Shown here: one piece after another, positions 1 through 8,011 of the stretch
Layout: every line of letters begins with the position of its first letter
How positions within the stretch are numbered: position 1 is the first letter of the stretch
Assembly: GCA_028103285.1 (NCBI GenBank)
Contig: JAOHNF010000014.1
Span: 1 to 16,756, forward strand
Reading direction: 5' to 3'
Length of the DNA stretch: 16,756 nt
From: Candidatus Pelagibacter sp.
Lineage (GTDB): Bacteria; Pseudomonadota; Alphaproteobacteria; Pelagibacterales; Pelagibacteraceae
Translations under genes and position numbers: made by a program
The notes under the pieces: generated by a model
Told to the model about the DNA's origin: nothing
Databases searched by the model: none
What the model saw: the letters and a program-made list of their open reading frames with translations, nothing else

Positions 1-1
1 G

Positions 2-79
2 TCAGTTAAGACTAATAGTCACTGCAAGAGATCAATAATAAAAGATATATTTAAACCAATATTTTTCGATTATGAATAA
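2..79 (+). CDS. Possible 3' end of an upstream gene (partial)
   Basis: A reading frame is open from the left edge for 25 codons and stops with TAA at 77-79. It ends in the residues KDIFKPIFFDYE. The stop overlaps the start of the next gene (ATG at 72) by 8 nt, the kind of overlap seen at other junctions here, which argues for a real gene end rather than chance. The fragment is too short to assign a family. The alternative is that this stretch is a leader of the winged-helix gene. In DNA this AT-rich, an open frame of this length can arise by chance. Confidence 0.35.
   Translation, partial: SVKTNSHCKRSIIKDIFKPIFFDYE
3..24. other. Small dyad near the left edge
   Basis: CAGT (3-6) can pair with ACTG (21-24) and GACT (10-13) with AGTC (17-20), leaving a three-base bulge and a three-base loop. 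No T-run follows, so it is not a convincing terminator. It lies about 50 bp upstream of the winged-helix gene and could be an operator, but it may equally be part of a coding sequence or chance. Confidence 0.15.
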
Positions 80-410
80 AAAGTTTTTAAAAATAGCAAA
101 AGATTTAATTTATCACTCAACAGATAAAGGAGCATTAGCATTTATTTTTAAAACTAAAGGTCATGCAATGATAATATTTTATGTATTTGGTTCACAAAAA
201 ATTACTTTTGAAAATTTATGCAAGGTTTTAGATAAATCTATGAGCAGATCAACTATACAATCTATTTTAATAGAAGGAGTAAAGCTCAATTATATTTCTA
301 AAACTATAAATGTTGAAGATAAAAGAAAAAAATACTATGATTGTAATAAATTAAAGCCTACACTTCAAAAATGGTTCGATCAAAACAAAGCTATTTTTAA
401 CTCTATTTAA
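72..410 (+). CDS. Small MarR-like winged-helix DNA-binding protein
   Basis: A 112-residue protein with the look of a winged-helix transcription factor of the MarR type. Residues about 45-73 fit a helix-turn-helix: TFENLCKVLDKSMSRST is the recognition region, followed by a helix ending in KLNYI. Residues 75-90 (KTINVEDKRKKYYDC) match the basic beta-wing, where MarR proteins carry a D-x-R pattern. It is shorter than typical MarR proteins (about 140-150 aa), with a reduced dimerisation region. In frame, TAA stops at 36-41 lie upstream, so ATG 72 is the first ATG after them. There is no clear Shine-Dalgarno. It converges on ppdK with only 21 bp between the stops. The regulated genes cannot be read from the sequence. 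It could instead be a structural winged-helix protein without a regulatory role. Confidence 0.7.
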   Translation: MNKKFLKIAKDLIYHSTDKGALAFIFKTKGHAMIIFYVFGSQKITFENLCKVLDKSMSRSTIQSILIEGVKLNYISKTINVEDKRKKYYDCNKLKPTLQKWFDQNKAIFNSI

Positions 411-431
411 TTTTAAATATTTTAATTTTTA

Positions 432-3092
432 TTATTTCGAAAGCTCTGCTTGAGCAGCGGAAAGCCTCGCAACTGGTACTCTAAATGGAGAACAAGAAAC
501 ATAATCTAAACCTATTCTAGAACAAAAATCTATACTTTTAGGATCACCTCCATGTTCCCCGCAAATTCCTAATTTAAGTTTCTTATTAACTTTTCTTCCT
601 CTCGTAGATGCTAATTCTACAAGCTCACCTACTCCACTTTGATCAATACTAACAAATGGATCAACATCAAATATTTTATTATCAATATAATCATTTAAAA
701 ATTTACCTGAATCGTCACGGCTTATTCCTAAAGTTGTTTGTGTTAAATCATTGGTTCCAAAACTAAAAAAATCTGCATACTTAGAAATCGATTTGGCTTG
801 TAAAGCAGCTCTTGGAAGCTCAATCATTGTTCCAACCATATAGTCTAATTTAACTTTATTTTCTGTCTCAATTTTTTTAGCTGTTCTATTTACTAATTCT
901 CTTAAGATTTTTAATTCAGTATCTGTTGAGACAAGAGGTATCATGATCTCAACAAAAGCTGATTTTATTTTTGATTTTTTAAGTTCTATTAAAGCTTTAA
1001 AAATTGCTTCGCATTGCATTTCATAAATTTCAGGAAAAGAAATACCTAGTCTACATCCTCTATGGCCCAACATAGGGTTTTCTTCATGTAGTTCAGCAAT
1101 TCTATCTTTTACTTCTTTAGCGGCTAAATTTAGTGATCTTGCAACTTCATCTATATCTTTTTCTGTTTTTGGTAAAAATTCATGTAAAGGTGGATCTAGC
1201 AATCTAACAGTTACTGGCAGTCCAGACATAACATTAAATATTTTTTTAAAATCATTTTTTTGATGCGGTAATAATTTTTCTAAAGCACTATCTCTATCTT
1301 CTTTAGATCTAGATAAAATCATTTGTCTTACAGATAGAATTCTTTCTTCATCAAAAAACATATGCTCTGTTCGACATAAACCTATTCCTTCAGCGCCAAA
1401 TTCTCTTGCTGTTTTGCTGTCAGCTTCTGTTTCAGCATTCGTTCTTACTTTTAATTTTCTAAACTGATCTGCCCATTTCATAATTGTTGAAAAATATCCT
1501 GAAATTTCCGGTTGAATTGTTGGCACTAAACCTTTCATTACTTTACCGCTCCCACCATCAATTGTAATAATTTCTCCTTCTTTTATAATCTCATTTCCTG
1601 CTTTGAACTGCTTAGTTTCATAATCGATTGTAATTTCACTTGAACCAGAAACACAAGGCCTTCCCATTCCTCTCGCTACAACTGCAGCATGACTTGTCAT
1701 ACCGCCTCTTGCCGTTAAAATTCCTTTTGCTGCATGCATACCATGAATATCTTCAGGTGAAGTTTCTAATCGAACAAGAATAGTATCTTGCATCATTCCA
1801 TTTAATCTTTCAGCATCATCTGCTGAGAAAACAACTTTACCACTAGCTGCTCCTGGTGATGCGGGCAGTCCAGATGCAATAACTTCTTTTTTTACTTTAT
1901 CGTCTAAAGTTGGATGTAATAATGTATCTAAAGTATTTGGATCAATTCGAAGTATAGCTTCTTTTTTTGATATTAATTTTTCTTTAACCATGTCAACTGC
2001 AATTTTAATTGCAGCTTTAGCAGTTCGTTTACCTGATCTTGTTTGAAGCATCCAAAGTTTATTGCGCTCAACTGTGAATTCAATATCTTGCATGTCTTTG
2101 TAATGCTTTTCTAACTTAAGAAATACTTTAGCTAATTCTTTGTAAACTTTTGGCATGGCTTCTTCCATTGATTGATCTTTTGAACCAGCTTCTTTTTTTG
2201 CTTTTTTTGTAATGTATTGTGGTGTTCTTGTTCCTGCCACAACATCTTCACCTTGAGCATTAATTAAAAATTCACCAAAGAAAGAATTATCGCCTGTTGA
2301 AGGATTTCTAGTAAAAGCTACTCCAGTTGAGCAATCCTTACCCATGTTACCAAATACCATAGCCTGAACATTAACTGCTGTTCCCCAGTGGTCAGGTATC
2401 TGATTTAATTTTCTATAAGTTTTTGCTCTTTGACTGTCCCAAGATAGAAATACTGCATTAATTGCTCCTAGTAATTGTTGTTTTACATCTTGCGGAAAGC
2501 TAATTTTTTTTTCCTTCTTCACTAATTCTTTAAAATTAGTAATTAATCCATCCCAATCACTTTCATCTAAGTCTGTATCCAGTAAAACTCCTTTAGTTAA
2601 CTTATAATTATCAATTAACTCTTCGAACAAGTGACCGTCAACACCAAGTACTACATTGCTATACATCTGTATAAATCGCCTGTAGCTATCCTTAGCAAAT
2701 CTACCATTAGAAGTTTTTTTCTTTAATGAATTTACAGTTTTATCATTAAGACCTAAATTTAAAATAGTGTCCATCATTCCAGGCATTGAAACTCTAGCTC
2801 CGGATCTAACAGACACTAATAAAGGATTTTTAAGATCACCAAATTTCTTTTTAGTTTTCTTTTCAATATTTTTTAACTCTGCTTCAATATTTTTGATTAA
2901 TTTTGGAGGTAATTTTCTTTTATTCTTATAAAAAATATCACAAACATCTGTTGTAATGGTAAATCCTGGGGGCACTGGCAAACCAAGTTTTCCCATCTCT
3001 CCAAGATTAGCTCCTTTTCCACCTAGAATATTTTTCTTATTCTTTAATTTTTTTGCAGATTTATCATCAAAACTAAATACTACTTTTGCCAT
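432..3092 (-). CDS. ppdK: Pyruvate, phosphate dikinase
   Basis: Cytosolic enzyme interconverting pyruvate + ATP + Pi and PEP + AMP + PPi, linking pyruvate to gluconeogenesis or glycolysis. At 886 aa it is full length for bacterial PPDK. The N-terminal ATP-grasp nucleotide-binding domain (about 1-350) opens with the family pattern GGKGANLGEMGKLGLPVPPG (24-43). The central phosphohistidine domain carries GGMTSHAAV with catalytic His468. The C-terminal PEP/pyruvate barrel (about 540-886) has GLCRTEHMFF (571-580), GHRGCRLG (676-683), SFGTNDLTQ (777-785) and GICGEHGGDP with catalytic Cys844. Thr466, two residues before the histidine, is the position phosphorylated by the PPDK regulatory protein in organisms that have it. 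It is the last gene of the operon. Its ATG shares one base with the glyS stop (TAATG) and a good Shine-Dalgarno lies inside glyS, so its translation is probably coupled. No frameshift or missing catalytic residue is visible. Confidence 0.97.
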   Translation of the reverse strand: MAKVVFSFDDKSAKKLKNKKNILGGKGANLGEMGKLGLPVPPGFTITTDVCDIFYKNKRKLPPKLIKNIEAELKNIEKKTKKKFGDLKNPLLVSVRSGARVSMPGMMDTILNLGLNDKTVNSLKKKTSNGRFAKDSYRRFIQMYSNVVLGVDGHLFEELIDNYKLTKGVLLDTDLDESDWDGLITNFKELVKKEKKISFPQDVKQQLLGAINAVFLSWDSQRAKTYRKLNQIPDHWGTAVNVQAMVFGNMGKDCSTGVAFTRNPSTGDNSFFGEFLINAQGEDVVAGTRTPQYITKKAKKEAGSKDQSMEEAMPKVYKELAKVFLKLEKHYKDMQDIEFTVERNKLWMLQTRSGKRTAKAAIKIAVDMVKEKLISKKEAILRIDPNTLDTLLHPTLDDKVKKEVIASGLPASPGAASGKVVFSADDAERLNGMMQDTILVRLETSPEDIHGMHAAKGILTARGGMTSHAAVVARGMGRPCVSGSSEITIDYETKQFKAGNEIIKEGEIITIDGGSGKVMKGLVPTIQPEISGYFSTIMKWADQFRKLKVRTNAETEADSKTAREFGAEGIGLCRTEHMFFDEERILSVRQMILSRSKEDRDSALEKLLPHQKNDFKKIFNVMSGLPVTVRLLDPPLHEFLPKTEKDIDEVARSLNLAAKEVKDRIAELHEENPMLGHRGCRLGISFPEIYEMQCEAIFKALIELKKSKIKSAFVEIMIPLVSTDTELKILRELVNRTAKKIETENKVKLDYMVGTMIELPRAALQAKSISKYADFFSFGTNDLTQTTLGISRDDSGKFLNDYIDNKIFDVDPFVSIDQSGVGELVELASTRGRKVNKKLKLGICGEHGGDPKSIDFCSRIGLDYVSCSPFRVPVARLSAAQAELSK

Positions 3093-5146
3093 TACAGACC
3101 CTCTAATTTTGAAAAATCAATAAAGTTATCAAAAGTGTTACAAAACATTTTTAACAGCTCTAATCGATTATTTTTAATATCTTGATTTTCATCATTTACA
3201 ACAACATTGTCAAAAAAATTGTCTGTAGATTCTTTGGTATCTGATAACTTTATCAACAAGCTTTCATAATCTTTATTGTCATCTTTTACAGCAAAAGCCT
3301 TTCTTATCTCATTAATTTTTTCATGAAGTATTTTTTCCTCTTCTTTTCTAAATAATACGGCGTCTGGCATGCCCGTGATTCTTTTTCCAGCTTTATCAAG
3401 AATATTAGAAGCTCTTTTATATGAGCTAATTGCATTAAGGCCAATACCTTTGTTTTTATATTTATTCATCAAAATAGTTTTTCTATAAAGGTCTAAAAAG
3501 TTATCTCCAGCATGCGAACTTATTGCTGCTTCAATAATATCTGTCTTTAGATTTTTTAATTTTAAAATATTTCTCATTCTTTCTTTGATAAAATGAAGTA
3601 CTTCTTGTTCTGTCTGTTCATTTTGTATTTGAACACCTTGTTCTTCATATAATCTTATAGCGTAGGCTATGAGCTCTCTAAGCTTCAAAGATAATTTATT
3701 TTCTATAATAATTCTTAACAATCCAATAGCAGATCTTCTTAGAGCAAAAGGATCTTTTGAGCTTGTTGGTTTTTCATTAATAACAAAAAATCCAATTAAT
3801 GTATCAATTTTATCTACAATTGAAATAGAGTAACTAAAAGGTTTCTTTGGCAGCTCTGACGTTAAACCTGTTGGTAAATAATGATCACTAATTGAGTTAG
3901 CTACATCTTCTTCAAACCCTTGTGATAAAGCAAAATATTTACCCATCACACCTTGAAGTTCTGGATATTCTCCTACTAAGTCTGAACATAAATCAGATTT
4001 TGAAATGGAAGCAGCTATTTGAATTTTTTCTTTATTTAAATTTAAATCATCTGAAAGCATCGCAGCGAGTTTTCTAATTCTTTGCGTCTTGTCATAAATT
4101 GTTCCTAGTTTTTCATAAAATATAACAGTTTTTAAATTGGCTATTTGTTTAATTAAATTTTTAGATCTATCTTTATCCCAAAAAAATTTAGCATCAGCTA
4201 ATCTTGCTTCAACCACTCTTTTGTTTCCAATAGTAATTAATTTTTTTTCATCTTTCTTATTGGCAACAACGAAAAAATTATTTGTTAGTTTTCCTCTACT
4301 GTCAAATATTGGGAAATACCTTTGATGCTTTTCAAGAGTAGAGATAATAATTTCTTGAGGTATTTTTAAGTACTCTTTATTAAAATTAACAAGCAAAACA
4401 TTTGGATTTTCAACAATATTAACAACTTCCTCTAAAAGTTTTAAATTTAATGTATCTTTATAGTCTTTAGATTTTGATGTTGAGTTAATTTTTCTTAATA
4501 TAATTTTTTCTCGTTCATTGTGATCTAGAATAATGTTATTGTTCTTAAGAAGATCGTTATAGTCTTTAAAATTTTTAACTTTGTTATTTTTTGAAGATAG
4601 GTCTTGCTCTATAACAATCTCATCTGAAGAATCCAAATGATCAAACTGAAATACAATTTTTTTACCATTAAATAAAGCAAATATAGACCTTAAAGGTCTG
4701 CCCCACATTAAATTATAATCAGACCATTTCATTGATTTTTTCCAACTAATCGAGGCTAAAGCTTTCGGAATCATTAAGATTAATAATTCTTCTACTAAAA
4801 TACTTTTAGAAACAGTGTTTATAAAATAAAATTTTCCTTTTTCAGTTTCTTTTTCAATTAGATCACTCTGAGAGACATTTTTAGCTTTTGTAAATCCTTG
4901 CAAAATTTGATCTGGTGATCCTACTTTAGGTCCTTTAATTTCCTTAGACTCAATCTTAATTTTTTCATCAAGATCTTTAACCGCTAAGGTTAATCTAGTC
5001 GGAGATGAGTAAATTAATATTTCTTTATAATCAATACTTTCTTCGTCAAAGGATTTTTCAAAAAAAATTTTTAGTTGATTTCTAGCACCGATTTGCAGTT
5101 GAGGAGGAATTTCTTCACTATAAAGCTCCAGTATTAGTTCAGCCAT
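3092..5146 (-). CDS. glyS: Glycyl-tRNA synthetase beta subunit
   Basis: Beta subunit of the bacterial alpha2beta2 glycyl-tRNA synthetase. It binds tRNA-Gly and supports the aminoacylation carried out with GlyQ. At 684 aa it is close to the E. coli protein (about 689). The N-terminus MAELILELYSEEIPPQ is typical of the family. Residues 136-155 (KKSMKWSDYNLMWGRPLRSI) and 260-300 (LKIPQEIIISTLEKHQRYFP and following) match conserved blocks. The HD-like region around 383-410 has DLCSDLVGEYPELQGVMGKY, and 463-475 has SKDPFALRRSAIG, both hallmarks. The C-terminal part (about 550-684) corresponds to the helical anticodon-binding domain. It lies 6 nt after glyQ and overlaps ppdK by one base. No Shine-Dalgarno precedes its ATG, so it probably depends on coupling to glyQ. 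Confidence 0.96.
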   Translation of the reverse strand: MAELILELYSEEIPPQLQIGARNQLKIFFEKSFDEESIDYKEILIYSSPTRLTLAVKDLDEKIKIESKEIKGPKVGSPDQILQGFTKAKNVSQSDLIEKETEKGKFYFINTVSKSILVEELLILMIPKALASISWKKSMKWSDYNLMWGRPLRSIFALFNGKKIVFQFDHLDSSDEIVIEQDLSSKNNKVKNFKDYNDLLKNNNIILDHNEREKIILRKINSTSKSKDYKDTLNLKLLEEVVNIVENPNVLLVNFNKEYLKIPQEIIISTLEKHQRYFPIFDSRGKLTNNFFVVANKKDEKKLITIGNKRVVEARLADAKFFWDKDRSKNLIKQIANLKTVIFYEKLGTIYDKTQRIRKLAAMLSDDLNLNKEKIQIAASISKSDLCSDLVGEYPELQGVMGKYFALSQGFEEDVANSISDHYLPTGLTSELPKKPFSYSISIVDKIDTLIGFFVINEKPTSSKDPFALRRSAIGLLRIIIENKLSLKLRELIAYAIRLYEEQGVQIQNEQTEQEVLHFIKERMRNILKLKNLKTDIIEAAISSHAGDNFLDLYRKTILMNKYKNKGIGLNAISSYKRASNILDKAGKRITGMPDAVLFRKEEEKILHEKINEIRKAFAVKDDNKDYESLLIKLSDTKESTDNFFDNVVVNDENQDIKNNRLELLKMFCNTFDNFIDFSKLEGL
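3093..3104 (-). promoter_or_regulatory. Ribosome binding site of ppdK inside glyS
   Basis: Read on the minus strand, AGAGGG (3104-3099) lies six bases before the ppdK ATG (3092-3090) and encodes part of the last codons of glyS. It is one of only two clear Shine-Dalgarno sequences in the window. It fixes the ppdK start and suggests that ribosomes finishing glyS reinitiate at the TAATG junction. Confidence 0.7.
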
Positions 5147-5152
5147 AAAATT

Positions 5153-6037
5153 TTAGTTTTGTGAGCTCAACCAAAGCGCTCCACAACCTTTAGCAAGCTC
5201 TCTTATTTTTGTGATGTAACCTGTTCTTTCCGCTACACCAATGATACCTCTTGCATCTAGTAAATTAAAAATATGACTTGCTTTCAGACATTGATCGTAC
5301 GCAGGTAGAGAAAGTTTTTTATCAAGCAATGATCTGCATTCCTGCTCTGTTGTTTCAAAATTTTTTAATAGGACCTCTGTATTAGCAAATTCGAAATTAT
5401 AAGCAGAAAATTCTTTTTCAGCTTGAAAGAAAATATCTTTATATTTTACACCCTCGTTATTCCAGTCAAGGTCAAACACATTATTTTTTCCTTGAACAAA
5501 CATACATAATCTCTCAAGACCGTATGTTATCTCTACAGGAACAGGTTTACATTCTATGCCTGTCATTTGTTGAAAATATGTAAATTGAGTAACTTCCATT
5601 CCATCACACCAAACTTCCCAGCCTAACCCCGCCGCTCCTAACGTCGGACTCTCCCAATCATCCTCTACAAATCGTATATCGTGATTTTTAATATCAATAC
5701 CAATTGCCGCTAAACTTTTTAAATAAGTTTGTTTTATATTTTTTGGTGACGGTTTTATAATTACTTGAAACTGATAATAATGTTGTAAACGGTTTGGATT
5801 CTCGCCATATCTACCGTCAGTAGGTCTTCTTGATGGTTGTACATAAGCAGCTTTCCATGGTTTAGGCCCAAGTGATCTTAAAGTAGTTGCTGGATGAAAG
5901 GTTCCTGCTCCTACTTCTAAGTCATAAGGCTGTAAAAGCACACAGCCGTTTTTACCCCAGAAATTTTGAAGTTTCATTGTAATATCTTGAAAGGATAGGA
6001 GGTTTAATTTTTTCTTTTCTTTTTTTTTAACTGGCAT
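5153..6037 (-). CDS. glyQ: Glycyl-tRNA synthetase alpha subunit
   Basis: Catalytic class II subunit that forms glycyl-adenylate and, with GlyS, charges tRNA-Gly. At 294 aa it is near the usual 290-305. The highly conserved N-terminal block is intact: [20 protein letters not shown] (16-35), then [20 protein letters not shown] and a motif with [20 protein letters not shown] carrying the class II arginines. [20 protein letters not shown] and [11 protein letters not shown], the latter resembling motif 3, follow. The C-terminus [11 protein letters not shown] is also family-like. An unusual lysine-rich leader ([12 protein letters not shown]) precedes the conserved start of the domain. Its ATG directly follows the TAA of the S49 peptidase gene (TAAATG, no gap), and glyS begins 6 nt after its stop. 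Confidence 0.97.
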   Translation of the reverse strand: MPVKKKEKKKLNLLSFQDITMKLQNFWGKNGCVLLQPYDLEVGAGTFHPATTLRSLGPKPWKAAYVQPSRRPTDGRYGENPNRLQHYYQFQVIIKPSPKNIKQTYLKSLAAIGIDIKNHDIRFVEDDWESPTLGAAGLGWEVWCDGMEVTQFTYFQQMTGIECKPVPVEITYGLERLCMFVQGKNNVFDLDWNNEGVKYKDIFFQAEKEFSAYNFEFANTEVLLKNFETTEQECRSLLDKKLSLPAYDQCLKASHIFNLLDARGIIGVAERTGYITKIRELAKGCGALWLSSQN

Positions 6038-6850
6038 TTACAAACCAAATTTTTGCCACATCGATTTTTCACTTAAAATATTTGTTAAGCTTTCAATAGG
6101 GTTTTGAATAGAAGAAGATAGTTTTCTTGCTATAAATCCTTTTGGTTTTTCCATATTTTTAATTATTACTTTGTCTCCAAATTTTTCTTTTAAAACTTGA
6201 TCTGTGTTACCAATTCCGTCAACTAATCCTAGTTTTAACGCGGCGCTCCCCGTCCAAAATTCTCCAGTGAAGATATTATTTTTTTCAGGATCTTTAAGTT
6301 TTGATCCTCTGCTTGTTTCTACAACCTTTATAAAGTCTGCGTGTAATTCTAACTGAATGCTCTTTAATCTTTTAACATCTTCCTCTTTTTCATCCACAAA
6401 AGGATCTAAAGTACTTTTATTTTTGCCGGCTGTATAAACTCTTCTTTCTATTCCAATTTTTTTAATCAGATCTTTAAAGCCAAATGATGCTGAAATTACT
6501 CCTATTGAACCAATAATTGAACTAGAGTTAGCGTATATTTCGTCTCCGGCACATGATATTAAATACCCCCCAGATGCCGCAACATCTTCTGCGAAAATTA
6601 TAACTTTAACTTTTTTTTCTTTAGCTAATTGTTTAATATAACTGTAAATCAAATGAGATTGAACCGGAGATCCGCCGGGAGAATTAATTGATATAGCTAC
6701 ATGTTTAATTTTCTTAAAAGAAAATGCTTTCTTTAAAATATCTCTTTGACCAGCGAGATCCATACCTTGTTTAAATCTACCTGCGGCACCAATAACCCCT
6801 GTCAATCTTACATGAGGTACAACAGTTTTTTTTTTAAATAACGAAAACAT
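6038..6850 (-). CDS. S49-family serine peptidase (SppA/SohB-like), no membrane anchor
   Basis: A 270-aa single-domain S49 peptidase. The family uses a Ser-Lys dyad, and members degrade signal peptides or other small peptides. Here the nucleophile is Ser93 in DVAASGGYLIS and the general base is probably Lys145 in TAGKNKSTLDPF. The 52-residue spacing equals that of the Ser147/Lys199 pair of Bacillus subtilis SppA. The oxyanion region INSPGGSP (55-62) and the segment GSIGVI (114-119) are conserved. The N-terminus (MFSLFKKKTVVPHVRLTGVIG) has no transmembrane segment or signal peptide, unlike SppA, so it may act in the cytosol or at the inner face of the membrane. This short form is common in alphaproteobacteria. 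It is the promoter-proximal gene of the operon with glyQ, glyS and ppdK. A run of ten A lies in codons 6-9. The substrate is unknown. Confidence 0.9.
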   Translation of the reverse strand: MFSLFKKKTVVPHVRLTGVIGAAGRFKQGMDLAGQRDILKKAFSFKKIKHVAISINSPGGSPVQSHLIYSYIKQLAKEKKVKVIIFAEDVAASGGYLISCAGDEIYANSSSIIGSIGVISASFGFKDLIKKIGIERRVYTAGKNKSTLDPFVDEKEEDVKRLKSIQLELHADFIKVVETSRGSKLKDPEKNNIFTGEFWTGSAALKLGLVDGIGNTDQVLKEKFGDKVIIKNMEKPKGFIARKLSSSIQNPIESLTNILSEKSMWQKFGL

Positions 6851-6919
6851 AATTTAATGATGACTTTATTAATCTTATAACAGTTAATAATTAAATTTTA
6901 ATTGTTTTATTGCGCTACT

Positions 6920-6950
6920 TATAGTTGAATTATAGGTGCGTCACCACGTG
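6920..6950. promoter_or_regulatory. Three adjacent palindromes in the divergent S49/ispB control region
   Basis: The sequence shows an imperfect palindrome TATAgTTGAAtTATA (6920-6934), then a perfect one with a three-base centre, GGTG-CGT-CACC (6935-6945), then CACGTG (6945-6950). Together they occupy 31 bp of the 147-bp gap between two divergent genes. The GC-rich middle stands out from its surroundings. The position suits an operator or overlapping divergent promoters. A small hairpin in a leader is an alternative. No known regulator site is recognised. The rest of 6851-6997 is plain AT-rich sequence. Confidence 0.4.
6929..6934 (-). promoter_or_regulatory. Candidate -10 element for the S49-glyQ-glyS-ppdK operon
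   Basis: Read leftwards this is a perfect TATAAT, about 80 nt before the S49 gene start, in the only sizeable intergenic gap. No good TTGACA-like -35 box lies 16-18 bp upstream (AT-rich sequence only), so the call rests on the -10 match and location. On the other strand TATAGT (6920-6925) could serve ispB in the same way, with an equally weak -35. Confidence 0.35.
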
Positions 6951-6997
6951 TTAATTTAAAAATTTATTATTAAAAAAAACGATTATAAATACTGATT

Positions 6998-8011
6998 ATG
7001 GGATCAGTTATACCACTAAAAAAATCTGCAAATTCTGCCTACTTAGAACTTAAAAATCTTCAAGGTGAAAAACTTCAAAAAGTTGAGGAATTAATTGAGC
7101 TAAAACTAAAAAGTGACGTCAAATTAATTGAACAGATGAGTGAGCACCACCTGAAATCTGGAGGTAAAAGGCTAAGAGCTCTATTAACCTTAGAGTCTGC
7201 AAAATTAACTGGTTGTAAAGAAGATAATAGAGATATCAATCTAGCTGCATGTGTTGAGTTGATACACTCAGCAACTTTATTGCACGATGATGTTATTGAT
7301 GAAAGTTCTTTAAGAAGAGGTTTAAAAACAACAAATTCAATTTGGGGAAATCAATCATCAATTTTAGTTGGTGATTACCTTTTAAGTAGATGCTTTGAAA
7401 TTATGGTTCAAGATGGTGATTTAGAAGTATTACAATTGTTATCCTCAACTTCTGCAAAAATTGCTCAAGGTGAGGTTTTACAATTACAACATAAAGGAGA
7501 AGCAGATCTTCTGGAAGAAACTTATATTGATATCATTAATTTAAAAACTGCTTCGCTTTTTTCAGCCGCGACTAAGACAGGAGCTTGTATTTCTAAAACT
7601 AACGAAAAGGAAAAAAAAGCATTAGAGTCCTATGGTAAAAATTTAGGATTGGCCTTTCAAATTGCAGATGATGCACTTGACTACTATGCAAAAGAAAAAT
7701 TTTTCGGTAAAGCAATCGGAAAAGATTTTTTTGAAGGAAAAGTTACTCTTCCATTAATTACTATTTTTCAAAAGGGTAATGAAGAAGAAAAAGAATTTTT
7801 AACAGAAATAATGCAAAAAGAAAAAAGAACTGAGGAAGATTTTAGTGAAATGCTTGCATTAATTAATAAATATAAAGCTGTACAAGCAAGTTTAAAGAAA
7901 GCAGAATATTTTGTAAACGTGTCTTACGACTCATTAGCTATTTTTCCTGACAGTGAAGATAAAAAAATATTACAAAATTTAACTAGTTTTAGTTTAAACA
8001 GATCTTTTTAA
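6998..8011 (+). CDS. ispB: Long-chain polyprenyl (octaprenyl/decaprenyl) diphosphate synthase
   Basis: Trans-polyprenyl diphosphate synthase that condenses isopentenyl diphosphate onto an allylic primer to make the ubiquinone side chain, in the cytosol or at the membrane. At 337 aa it has the family length. GGKRLRAL (55-62) binds pyrophosphate, the first aspartate motif is DDVID (97-101) in HSATLLHDD, and the second is DDALD (224-228) in LAFQIADD, followed by GKDFFEGKVTLPL (241-253). Small residues Ala92 and Thr93 sit five and four positions before the first aspartate. Farnesyl synthases have an aromatic residue there, so a long product is expected, although the exact chain length cannot be read. 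It is transcribed alone from the divergent control region, with no Shine-Dalgarno. Its stop overlaps that of pdxH by 4 nt (TTAA). Confidence 0.93.
   Translation: MGSVIPLKKSANSAYLELKNLQGEKLQKVEELIELKLKSDVKLIEQMSEHHLKSGGKRLRALLTLESAKLTGCKEDNRDINLAACVELIHSATLLHDDVIDESSLRRGLKTTNSIWGNQSSILVGDYLLSRCFEIMVQDGDLEVLQLLSSTSAKIAQGEVLQLQHKGEADLLEETYIDIINLKTASLFSAATKTGACISKTNEKEKKALESYGKNLGLAFQIADDALDYYAKEKFFGKAIGKDFFEGKVTLPLITIFQKGNEEEKEFLTEIMQKEKRTEEDFSEMLALINKYKAVQASLKKAEYFVNVSYDSLAIFPDSEDKKILQNLTSFSLNRSF

Noticed and set aside
411..431. Possible bidirectional terminator between the winged-helix gene and ppdK
   Set aside because: The gap is AT-only, with no stem that holds up when paired base by base.
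3092..3092. Possible riboswitch or leader control of glyS or ppdK
   Set aside because: The genes touch or nearly touch, leaving no untranslated space, and no glycine-riboswitch-like structure is seen in the operon's 5' gap.
4137..4325. Open frame of 62 codons on the + strand
   Set aside because: It is antisense to well-conserved glyS sequence and is a low-complexity Leu/Ser/Phe translation with no motif.
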